A DNA stretch of 5,030 nt, taken from NCBI GenBank assembly GCA_021286965.1, contig JAJTBK010000230.1, forward strand, positions 1 to 5,030. Reading direction: 5' to 3'. Positions 1 to 5,030 of this stretch are shown one piece after another. Below the pieces are notes generated by a model, which was not told where the DNA came from, ran no database searches, and was given only the letters and a program-made list of their open reading frames with translations. A program made the position numbers and the translations under genes. Origin of the DNA: Comamonadaceae bacterium (GTDB lineage: Bacteria; Pseudomonadota; Gammaproteobacteria; Burkholderiales; Burkholderiaceae_C). Every line of letters begins with the position of its first letter. The first letter of the stretch is position 1.

Positions 1-71
1 CGGGCGGCAAAGCGCGCCTGGCGCGATTGCGCCAGGGCGGCGGCGCCCAGGAGTTGTTCAGACGTCGTCAT
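1..71 (-). CDS. pstA: PstA, phosphate ABC transporter permease (N-terminal fragment, runs off left edge)
   Basis: Only the first 23 complete codons are inside the window, reading [20 protein letters not shown] and a few more residues. This is a cytoplasmic N-terminal tail with no membrane segment yet. The identification rests on position: it starts immediately after pstC, and pstA follows pstC in nearly all Pst operons. Its ATG (71-69) overlaps the pstC TGA (70-68) in an ATGA junction, which indicates translational coupling. A purine-rich Shine-Dalgarno, GAGGGGG, lies at 85-79 on the minus strand, seven bases before the ATG. PstA would form the second half of the inner-membrane channel with PstC, driven by PstB. 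The residues themselves are not diagnostic, so the call is by synteny. Confidence 0.8.
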   Translation of the reverse strand, partial: MTTSEQLLGAAALAQSRQARFAA

Positions 72-1075
72 GCGCGCGCCCCCTCGCCTTTTTGCAGGCG
101 GTTCAAAAGCAGCTTGGACAGCGCCAGCACCACGAAGGTAATGAAGAACAGCACCAGCCCGAGGTAGATCAGCGAAGCCTGGTGCAGGCCCTCGCCGGCC
201 TCGGCAAACTCGTTCGCCAGGGCCGAGGTGATGCTGTTGGCGGCCTCGAACACCGAGAGCGAATTGAGCTGGTTCATGTTGCCAATCACAAAGGTCACGG
301 CCATGGTCTCGCCCAGGGCACGGCCCAGGCCCAGCATCACGCCGCCGAGCACGCCGGTCTTGGTGTAGGGCAGCACCACTTTCCAGACCACCTCCCAGGT
401 GGTCGAGCCCAGGCCGTAGGCCGACTCCTTGAGCAGCGCAGGGGTGACCTCGAACACGTCGCGCATGACCGAGGCAATGAACGGGATGACCATGATCGCC
501 AGGATGATGCCGGCCGACAAAATGCCAATGCCCACCGGCGGCCCCGACACCAGCGCGCCCAGGTAGGGCACGCCCTTGAACAGGCTTTGCAGCGGCTGCT
601 GCACCCAGGTGGCCAAAATGGGGCCGAACACCATCAACCCCCACATGCCATAGACGATGGAGGGCACGGCTGCCAGCAGCTCGATGGCCGTGCCCAGCGG
701 GCGCTTGAGCCATGCGGGCGAGAGCTCGGTCAGGAACAGCGCAATACCAAAACTCACCGGCACGGCAATCAGCAGCGCAATGGCCGAGGTCATCAGCGTG
801 CCGTAGATCATCACCAGGCCGCCGTACTCGCCCTGCACCGGGTCCCAGGCCGTGCTGGCCAAAAAGCCCAGGCCATAGTGGGCGATGGCCGGCCAGGCGC
901 CAATCACGAGCGACACCAGCACGCCCAGGAGCAGCGCCAGGGTGAGCAGGGCCGCGCCCTGCGCCAGGGCGGCAAACAGCCGGTCGGCCCAGCGCGCAGG
1001 CAGCCAGGAGCGGCGCTGCGGCGGGCCACCGGATTGCACCAGGGGGGGCGCGGCAGAGGTCAAGGTAGTGGACAT
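68..1075 (-). CDS. pstC: PstC, phosphate ABC transporter permease
   Basis: Inner-membrane permease subunit of the PstSCAB phosphate importer; with PstA it forms the phosphate channel. Counting from [11 protein letters not shown] (335 aa), I see a hydrophilic N-terminal tail of about 40 residues and six hydrophobic segments near 42-61, 87-115, 131-154, 180-203, 240-264 and 300-324. The cytoplasmic coupling (EAA-type) loop reads [20 protein letters not shown] from E217. It is followed by the PstC signature [12 protein letters not shown], whose charged pair R252 and E256 is the family's conserved Arg/Glu pair. The length is normal for the family. The start is uncertain: an in-frame ATG at 1093-1091 would add MHQRKP, and neither site has a good Shine-Dalgarno. 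I prefer 1075 because it leaves more room after the hairpin at 1106-1132 and because I expect homologues to begin near there. The gene is cotranscribed with pstS upstream and pstA downstream. Confidence 0.95.
   Translation of the reverse strand: MSTTLTSAAPPLVQSGGPPQRRSWLPARWADRLFAALAQGAALLTLALLLGVLVSLVIGAWPAIAHYGLGFLASTAWDPVQGEYGGLVMIYGTLMTSAIALLIAVPVSFGIALFLTELSPAWLKRPLGTAIELLAAVPSIVYGMWGLMVFGPILATWVQQPLQSLFKGVPYLGALVSGPPVGIGILSAGIILAIMVIPFIASVMRDVFEVTPALLKESAYGLGSTTWEVVWKVVLPYTKTGVLGGVMLGLGRALGETMAVTFVIGNMNQLNSLSVFEAANSITSALANEFAEAGEGLHQASLIYLGLVLFFITFVVLALSKLLLNRLQKGEGARA
79..85 (-). promoter_or_regulatory. Ribosome binding site of pstA
   Basis: GAGGGGG on the minus strand lies inside the last codons of pstC, seven bases upstream of the pstA ATG. 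It supports the start that overlaps the pstC stop codon. Confidence 0.55.
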
Positions 1076-1105
1076 GGGTTTTCGTTGATGCATTGCAGGA
1101 GTATT

Positions 1106-1132
1106 ACCCCTCTCCCGCCAGGGGAGAGGGGT
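1106..1132 (-). other. Strong hairpin between pstS and pstC (mRNA processing or stability element; repeat-like)
   Basis: Perfect 11-base inverted repeat: ACCCCTCTCCC at 1106-1116, a five-base loop at 1117-1121, and GGGAGAGGGGT at 1122-1132. It begins seven bases after the pstS TAA and ends 12 bases before the first possible pstC ATG. No T-run follows on the minus strand (AATACTCCTG), so it does not look like an intrinsic terminator. A 3'-stabilising or attenuating hairpin that makes pstS more abundant than pstCAB is the likeliest role. CCCTCTCCC...GGGAGAGGG hairpins are also familiar as dispersed intergenic repeats in GC-rich proteobacteria, so this may be one copy of such a family. Confidence 0.7.
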
Positions 1133-1139
1133 GAACCCC

Positions 1140-2180
1140 TTACTTCACCGCTACCGGCTTGCCTGCGCCGTCCACGATCTGGCCCCAGGACTTGGCAATC
1201 GCTGCCTTGACCGAATCGGGCATGGGCACGTAGTCCAGGTCGGCAGCCGTCTTGTCGCCGCCCTTGTAGGCCCACTCGAAGAACTTGAGCGTGGTGGCGG
1301 CCTGCTGCGGCTTGTCCTGGCTCTTGTGCATCAGGATGAAGGTTGCGCCGGTGATCGGCCAGGCGGCCTTGCCCGGCTGGTTGGTCAAGATTTGGTAGAA
1401 GCTCTTGTTCCAGTCCGCACCGGCAGCAGCGGCCTTGAAAGTATCGTCGTCAGGAGCGACGAAAGCCCCTTCGGCGTTTTGCAGCTGCACGTAGTTGAGC
1501 TTGTTTTGCTTGACGTAGGCGTACTCGACGTAGCCGATCGAGTTCGCCAGGCGGCCCACGAACGCGGCCACGCCCTCATTGCCCTTGCCACCGGCGCCAA
1601 TCGGCCAGTTCACCGCCGTGCCTTCGCCCACCTTCTCTTTCCACTCCGGGTTCACCTTGGAGAGGTAGTTGGTGAAGATGAAGCTGGTGCCCGAGCCATC
1701 GGCGCGGCGCACCGGGGCGATGGTCGCGTCCGGCAGCTTCACGCCGGGGTTGAGGGCCGCGATCGCGGGGTCGTTCCAGTGCGTGATCTTGCCCAGGTAG
1801 ATGTCGCCCAGCAGCTTGCCGCTGAGCTTGAGCTGGCCGGGGGCGATGCCCTGGATGTTGACCACCGGCACCACGCCGCCGATCACGGTGGGGAACTGCA
1901 TCAGGCCCTTTTTGGCCAGGTCTTCGTCTTTCAAGGGCGCATCGGAGGCGCCAAAGTCCACCGTCTTGGCCTCGATCTGGCGCAGGCCCGCACCCGAACC
2001 CACCGACTGGTAGTTGATCTTCACGCCCGTTGCCTTGTGGTAATCGGCCGCCCACTTGGCGTACAGCGGCGCCGGAAAGCTCGCGCCCGCACCGGTGGCT
2101 TCCTGCTCGGCCAGGGCCGGGGTCAGCACAGCAGCAGAGGCCAGGCCGGCCACCAAAACACGCATCAGGGTCAGTTTCAT
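1140..2180 (-). CDS. pstS: PstS, periplasmic phosphate-binding protein
   Basis: High-affinity phosphate-binding subunit of the PstSCAB importer, 346 aa, exported by Sec. The N-terminus [20 protein letters not shown] followed by PALA|EQE is a typical signal peptide with predicted cleavage after A24. Recognisable PstS blocks follow: [100 protein letters not shown] and [13 protein letters not shown]. Aligned by eye to mature E. coli PstS (offset 24), the phosphate ligands are kept: F35, S62, D80, R159, D161, S163, G164 and T165; S34 replaces the E. coli Thr10. The start at 2180 is set by the signal peptide and by AAAGG seven bases upstream; the longer in-frame extension to 2294 would cross the promoter. 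The gene is the first of the operon and lies behind a Pho box at 2229-2250. Confidence 0.98.
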   Translation of the reverse strand: MKLTLMRVLVAGLASAAVLTPALAEQEATGAGASFPAPLYAKWAADYHKATGVKINYQSVGSGAGLRQIEAKTVDFGASDAPLKDEDLAKKGLMQFPTVIGGVVPVVNIQGIAPGQLKLSGKLLGDIYLGKITHWNDPAIAALNPGVKLPDATIAPVRRADGSGTSFIFTNYLSKVNPEWKEKVGEGTAVNWPIGAGGKGNEGVAAFVGRLANSIGYVEYAYVKQNKLNYVQLQNAEGAFVAPDDDTFKAAAAGADWNKSFYQILTNQPGKAAWPITGATFILMHKSQDKPQQAATTLKFFEWAYKGGDKTAADLDYVPMPDSVKAAIAKSWGQIVDGAGKPVAVK

Positions 2181-2187
2181 GAAAAAA

Positions 2188-2192
2188 CCTTT
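2188..2192 (-). promoter_or_regulatory. Ribosome binding site of pstS, inside a small palindrome
   Basis: AAAGG on the minus strand lies seven bases before the pstS ATG and fixes the start at 2180. It is embedded in a 14-base palindrome at 2186-2199 (AACCTT, two bases, AAGGTT), followed toward the gene by further T residues. The stem would be short and weak. Confidence 0.55.
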
Positions 2193-2217
2193 GAAGGTTG
2201 TGGAAAGGATGGCAGCG

Positions 2218-2251
2218 AATGTAGGCAAGCTATGTGACAAGTGCGTGACAC
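2218..2251 (-). promoter_or_regulatory. PhoB-dependent promoter of pstS (Pho box plus -10)
   Basis: Read on the minus strand, TGTCACGCACT (2250-2240) is followed directly by TGTCACATAGC (2239-2229). These are two repeat units with an exact 11-base period, as in the E. coli Pho box. The second unit, as TTGTCA (2240-2235), takes the place of the -35. Eleven bases further on, TACATT (2223-2218) serves as the -10 and matches TATAAT at four of six positions. This spacing is that of PhoB-activated promoters such as E. coli phoA. Transcription would begin near 2211, giving a leader of about 30 bases. Alone upstream of pstS, this is a strong prediction. Confidence 0.88.
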
Positions 2252-2260
2252 AAAACCCCA

Positions 2261-2277
2261 TGTCACAACGCCGACAC
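2261..2277 (+). promoter_or_regulatory. Possible extra, weak Pho box between the two promoters
   Basis: A good TGTCAC at 2261-2266 is followed 11 bases later by a degenerate CGACAC at 2272-2277, in the orientation of the rightward gene. It lies 41 bases upstream of the better box at 2302. It has no nearby -10, so at most it would be an auxiliary PhoB site. The second half-site is poor. Confidence 0.3.
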
Positions 2278-2301
2278 GCACACCCCACGGCCACTGCATC
2301 G

Positions 2302-2334
2302 CGTCACGGCGTTGTCACATAGCCAGCCTACGCT
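2302..2334 (+). promoter_or_regulatory. PhoB-dependent promoter of the divergent binding-protein gene (Pho box plus -10)
   Basis: CGTCACGGCGT (2302-2312) is followed by TGTCACATAGC (2313-2323), two units 11 bases apart; the second is identical to the second unit of the pstS box. TTGTCA at 2312-2317 and TACGCT at 2329-2334 are separated by 11 bases, the same geometry as the pstS promoter. The -10 is weak (three of six consensus bases), as expected for an activator-dependent promoter. Transcription would start near 2341, about 21 bases before the ATG at 2362. Confidence 0.75.
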
Positions 2335-2361
2335 GCCAGGGTTTCTACCCAGTACCCTGCC

Positions 2362-3495
2362 ATGACCCTGCCCTGCCCGTCCCGCCGCCACTGGCTGCAA
2401 CTGTGCGCCGCCACGCTGCTGCCCCCCACCGCCGCCCTGGCCCAGCCCGGTGGCAAGGACGAGGAGCCCCCCTTGAGCGTCGTCCAGATCGCCGACATGT
2501 CGCCCAGCCAACAGGACGTGAGCCGCGACTTCGTCACCGGCGCGCGCCTGGCCTGGCAGGACTTCAACGCCCGGGGCGGCCTGCGCGGGCGGCCGGTGCT
2601 GCACCGCGTCATCGAACACCATGGCAACAGCGCCAACCTCCAGGCCACCTGGCAGCAGCTGCAAGCCGACCCCAGCTGCCTGGCACTGGCCGGATGCGTC
2701 GGCGAGCGCACCGCCAGCGCCCTGCTCGCGCTGCAGCAGGCCGGGCACAGCAGCAGCCCCCTGGCGCAGATCGCCCCCTGGCTGCACAGCAGCAACGCAC
2801 CCCAAGGTGAGGATCTGCTGTTTGGCATCTTCCCCGACTACCGCGCACAAATCGCCTACGCCCTGAAAAACCTCGCCAGCATGGGCGTGCAGGAGCTCGG
2901 CGTGGTCTACGCCAGCGCGCCGCTGCGCGAGCACATGCAGGCAGCGGTGCAACAGGCCGCGCAGGCCCTGGCCCTGCGCACGCGCGCCCTGCCCGACAGC
3001 CCCTCCGGACGCACCCAGCCGGAGCAGGCCATCGTGCTCTTCGTCGGCGGCACGCCCGAGTTGCACGACTTCTTGCGCCGCCTGGCGCTGCAGCCCGGGC
3101 GCCAGTGCTTCATCGTCGCCCTGGCCGACGTCAACCTGCAGGTGCTGGCGCAAATGGGCGCCACGCCGCGCAACGTCTCCGTCATCGCCACCCAGGCCGT
3201 GCCCCTGGTCAACGCCGGCCTGCCCATCGTGCGCGCCTACCGCGAGCGCCTGGCGCGGCTGTACGACGAACCGCCCTCGCCCCAGGGCCTGGCCGGCTTC
3301 ATCAGCGCGCGCTACACGGCGCAGATGCTGCACAACGTCAGCGGCCCGCTGACGCGCGCCAGCCTGCTCGCCAGCCTGCGCCAGCGCCAGGGGCTTGATT
3401 TGGGCGGCTTTGGCATCGCCTTCCAGGGCCGCCAGCCGGTGGGCAGCGGCGTGACGCAAAGTATGCTCAGCAGCAACGGCCGCATCGTCGGCTAA
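2362..3495 (+). CDS. Exported ABC-type substrate-binding protein, LivJ / Peripla_BP_6 type, probably Pho-regulated
   Basis: 377 aa, predicted periplasmic solute-binding protein or sensor. The N-terminus has a twin-arginine-like signal: SRRHWLQL at residues 7-14, a short hydrophobic stretch, and ALA at 25-27 as probable cleavage site. The mature part starts with a beta strand (SVVQIADM) and then GARLAWQDFNARGGLRGRPV at 60-79, the hallmark of leucine/amide-type binding proteins. A second lobe follows (LFGIFPDYRAQIAYALKNLA, then GVQELGVVYASAP), and the C-terminal GFISARYTAQML and QGLDLGGFGIAF blocks are typical of the same fold. No permease or ATPase gene adjoins it here, so it is an orphan component within the window. 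It is transcribed divergently from pstS behind its own Pho box. No clear Shine-Dalgarno precedes the ATG; a six-base inverted repeat (2337-2342 with 2354-2359) occupies much of the leader. The ligand cannot be read from the sequence. The family assignment is firm; Tat export and Pho control are inferences. Confidence 0.85.
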   Translation: MTLPCPSRRHWLQLCAATLLPPTAALAQPGGKDEEPPLSVVQIADMSPSQQDVSRDFVTGARLAWQDFNARGGLRGRPVLHRVIEHHGNSANLQATWQQLQADPSCLALAGCVGERTASALLALQQAGHSSSPLAQIAPWLHSSNAPQGEDLLFGIFPDYRAQIAYALKNLASMGVQELGVVYASAPLREHMQAAVQQAAQALALRTRALPDSPSGRTQPEQAIVLFVGGTPELHDFLRRLALQPGRQCFIVALADVNLQVLAQMGATPRNVSVIATQAVPLVNAGLPIVRAYRERLARLYDEPPSPQGLAGFISARYTAQMLHNVSGPLTRASLLASLRQRQGLDLGGFGIAFQGRQPVGSGVTQSMLSSNGRIVG

Positions 3496-3502
3496 TGCCT
3501 CG

Positions 3503-3526
3503 GCGGTGCTATGCTGCGCCGCTTTT
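3503..3526 (+). terminator. Possible intrinsic terminator after the binding-protein gene
   Basis: GCGGTGC (3503-3509) can pair with GCGCCGC (3516-3522), a seven-base stem with one G-U pair and a six-base loop, followed by TTTT at 3523-3526. It begins eight bases after the TAA. The T-run is short, so termination would be partial at best. The loop coincides with the candidate -10 of ppx, so this structure may be incidental. Confidence 0.35.
3507..3515 (+). promoter_or_regulatory. Candidate extended -10 promoter of ppx
   Basis: TGCTATGCT is an extended -10 (TG, one base, TATGCT). Transcription would begin near 3522, about 24 bases before the preferred ppx ATG at 3546. No convincing -35 is present 17 bases upstream (GTCGGC) and no Pho box is seen, so ppx may be expressed constitutively or partly by read-through from the upstream gene. 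Confidence 0.4.
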
Positions 3527-3545
3527 CACCCCCCCCTGCTGCCCC

Positions 3546-5027
3546 ATGCAAGACGGAACATTGCTCGCCGCTGTGGACCTGGGCTCCAACAGCTTTCGCC
3601 TCGAAATCGGCCGCTACGAACACGGCCAGCTCCAGCGCATCGAATACCTCAAGGAAACCGTGCGCCAGGGCGGCGGCCTGGATGCCGAGCGCAACCTCAG
3701 CGCCGACGCCCTGCAGCGCGGCTGGGACTGCCTGGCACGCTTTGCCGAACGCCTGGGCGGCTTTGCCCCCACCCAGGTGCGTGCCGTGGCCACGCAAACC
3801 CTGCGCGAGGCGCGCAACCGCGACGTCTTCATCGAACGCGGCAGCGCCATCCTCGGCCACCGCATCGAAGTCGTCAGCGGCCCTGAAGAGGCGCGCCTGA
3901 TCTACCAGGGCGTGGCGCACCTGCTGCCCCAGTCCGACGAACGCCGCCTGGTGCTCGACATCGGCGGGCGCTCGACCGAGCTCATCCTCGGCCAGCAGTA
4001 CCAGGCACACGAGGTGGCCTCGTTTCGCGTCGGCAGCGTCTCCTGGTCGGCACAATTCTTTGCCGACGGCCAATTCACCGAACGCGCCTTTGCCCGCGCC
4101 GAAACCGCCGCCCAGGCCCAGCTCGACGAAGCCCTGGCCGTGTACCAGCGCCAGCGCTGGGACTGCGCCTACGGCGCCTCCGGCACCGTGGGCGCGGTGG
4201 GCGAGATTTTGGCCGCCAGCGGCCACCCGCCAGGCCAGATCCGCCGCCAGGAACTCGACTGGCTGCGCCAGCAACTGCTGCGCGCCGGCCACGCCAGCCG
4301 CGTGCAACTGCCGGGCCTGAAGGAAGAGCGGCGAGCCGTCATCGGCGGCGGCCTGAGCGTGCTGCGCGCCCTCTTTACCCTGCTGCAGATCGACACCCTG
4401 CACATCGCCCAGGGTGCGCTGCGCCAGGGCGCGCTGTACGACCTGATCGAGCGCGAAAACCCGCACACCGACCAGCGCCGCGCCACCGTCGGCGCCCTGC
4501 AGCAACGCTTTGGCGTCGATACCGCCCAGGCCGAGCGCGTAGCGCAAGCCGCCAGCACCCTGTTCGCCCAGGCCACAGGCCAGGAGCAACCCGGCCACGC
4601 CCAAGAACTCGCCTGGGCCGCGCAACTGCACGAAGTGGGCTGCCGCATCGCCCACAGCGGCTACCACCGCCATGGCGCCTACATCCTGGACAACACCGAC
4701 GCCGCCGGTTTTGCCCAACACGAGCTGCAACGCCTGGCCCTGCTGGTGCGCGCCCACCGGGGCAAGCTGCGCAAGCTGGAGCTGCCCTGGAGCGCCCCGC
4801 TGGCGCTGCAACTGGCCTGCCTGCGCCTGGCCGTGGCCCTGTGCCACGCCCGCCGCCCGCCCGAGCTCGCCGGCCTGCACCTGCGCCAGCAACCCGGCCG
4901 CATCACCCTGCGCCTGCCCGCCGACTGGGCCACGCGCTACCCCCAATCGGCCCACCTGCTGCGCGAAGAAAGCCAGGACTGGCAGCGTACGCCCTGGGCG
5001 CTGGAGGTGGTTGCGCAATCGGCGTAA
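3546..5027 (+). CDS. ppx: Exopolyphosphatase (Ppx/GppA family)
   Basis: Cytoplasmic enzyme that removes terminal phosphates from inorganic polyphosphate. 493 aa, close to E. coli Ppx (513). The actin-like N-terminal half has the first phosphate loop LLAAVDLGSNSFRLEIGR (from residue 6), then VRAVATQTLREARN and VVSGPEEARLIYQG with E115 matching the E. coli catalytic Glu121. The second phosphate loop is LDIGGRSTELILG, with D138 and E145 matching D143 and E150, and GASGTVGAVGEIL lies at 210-222. LHIAQGALRQGALYDLI closes this half. The C-terminal HD-like half carries WAAQLHEVG with H362/E363 and HSGYHRHGAYIL, as in E. coli Ppx. Together these favour Ppx over GppA. R142 replaces the third glycine of the usual DIGGGSTE. 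The start at 3546 places the first motif as expected; an earlier in-frame ATG at 3495, overlapping the upstream TAA, would add 17 unlikely residues and read through the candidate promoter. Neither start has a clear Shine-Dalgarno. Confidence 0.95.
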   Translation: MQDGTLLAAVDLGSNSFRLEIGRYEHGQLQRIEYLKETVRQGGGLDAERNLSADALQRGWDCLARFAERLGGFAPTQVRAVATQTLREARNRDVFIERGSAILGHRIEVVSGPEEARLIYQGVAHLLPQSDERRLVLDIGGRSTELILGQQYQAHEVASFRVGSVSWSAQFFADGQFTERAFARAETAAQAQLDEALAVYQRQRWDCAYGASGTVGAVGEILAASGHPPGQIRRQELDWLRQQLLRAGHASRVQLPGLKEERRAVIGGGLSVLRALFTLLQIDTLHIAQGALRQGALYDLIERENPHTDQRRATVGALQQRFGVDTAQAERVAQAASTLFAQATGQEQPGHAQELAWAAQLHEVGCRIAHSGYHRHGAYILDNTDAAGFAQHELQRLALLVRAHRGKLRKLELPWSAPLALQLACLRLAVALCHARRPPELAGLHLRQQPGRITLRLPADWATRYPQSAHLLREESQDWQRTPWALEVVAQSA

Positions 5028-5030
5028 CTA

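Noticed and set aside
17..36. Eight-base inverted repeat (CCTGGCGC, four bases, GCGCCAGG) near the pstA start
   Set aside because: It lies within coding sequence of Ala/Arg/Gln-rich codons, where such pairing arises readily. There is no T-run or other sign of regulation.
1042..1048. Run of seven guanines near the pstC N-terminus as a slippage site
   Set aside because: Seven bases is short for phase variation, and the run encodes ordinary Pro residues in the variable tail.
92..1210. Long open frame on the plus strand opposite pstC (372 codons)
   Set aside because: It is antisense to clear pstC. Its translation is dominated by Gln, His, Arg and Gly, as expected from reading GC-rich codons backwards, and shows no recognisable domain.
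1131..2237. Long open frame on the plus strand opposite pstS (368 codons)
   Set aside because: It is antisense to well-conserved pstS, is rich in Val, Arg, His and Leu without family motifs, and would extend into the pstS promoter.
2181..2294. N-terminal extension of PstS by 38 residues to an ATG at 2294
   Set aside because: It would put the Pho box and -10 inside coding sequence and bury the signal peptide; AAAGG and the signal peptide support the start at 2180.
2263..3459. Open frame of 398 codons on the minus strand opposite the binding-protein gene
   Set aside because: The plus-strand protein has a signal peptide and family motifs. The minus-strand frame has Gln/Ala/Gly-rich low-complexity content and crosses both Pho promoters.
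3492..5018. Open frame of 508 codons on the minus strand opposite ppx
   Set aside because: It mirrors nearly the whole ppx gene. Ppx motifs are unmistakable on the plus strand, and the reverse frame is open because of strong G/C third-position bias.

Overview
The window is GC-rich DNA whose genes have G/C-dominated third codon positions. The sequences of PstS, PstC and Ppx, and the LivJ-type binding protein beside the pst operon, suggest a betaproteobacterium, probably of the Comamonadaceae (Acidovorax-like). That placement is an inference from protein sequence; no rRNA or other marker is present.

Layout: positions 1-2180 are the promoter-proximal part of a high-affinity phosphate (Pst) operon on the minus strand, in the order pstS (1140-2180), pstC (68-1075) and the first codons of pstA (1-71, running off the left edge). 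A strong hairpin sits in the 64 bases between pstS and pstC. pstC and pstA overlap by four bases (ATGA). Positions 2181-2361 are a divergent regulatory region. Positions 2362-3495 encode, on the plus strand, an exported substrate-binding protein of the LivJ / Peripla_BP_6 type. Positions 3546-5027 encode exopolyphosphatase (ppx), also on the plus strand, preceded by a candidate promoter and a possible terminator hairpin.

The most informative part is the 181-base divergent region. Each side has a textbook Pho box: two TGTCA-type repeats 11 bases apart, then a -10-like hexamer 11 bases after the second TTGTCA. One box faces pstS and the other faces the binding-protein gene. The two promoters are near mirror images; 20-base arms at 2221-2240 and 2312-2331 match at 18 positions. 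This predicts that the binding protein belongs to the PhoB regulon and is induced together with PstS under phosphate limitation, although its family normally binds amino acids, amides or other small organic molecules. Its ligand is unknown.

Together the genes form a phosphate-starvation module. PstS captures periplasmic phosphate, PstC and PstA (with PstB beyond the window) import it, and Ppx releases phosphate from stored polyphosphate. The Pho-controlled binding protein may scavenge or sense another compound. No mobile element, CRISPR array, tRNA or rRNA was seen. No gene-free stretch exceeds 300 bases.
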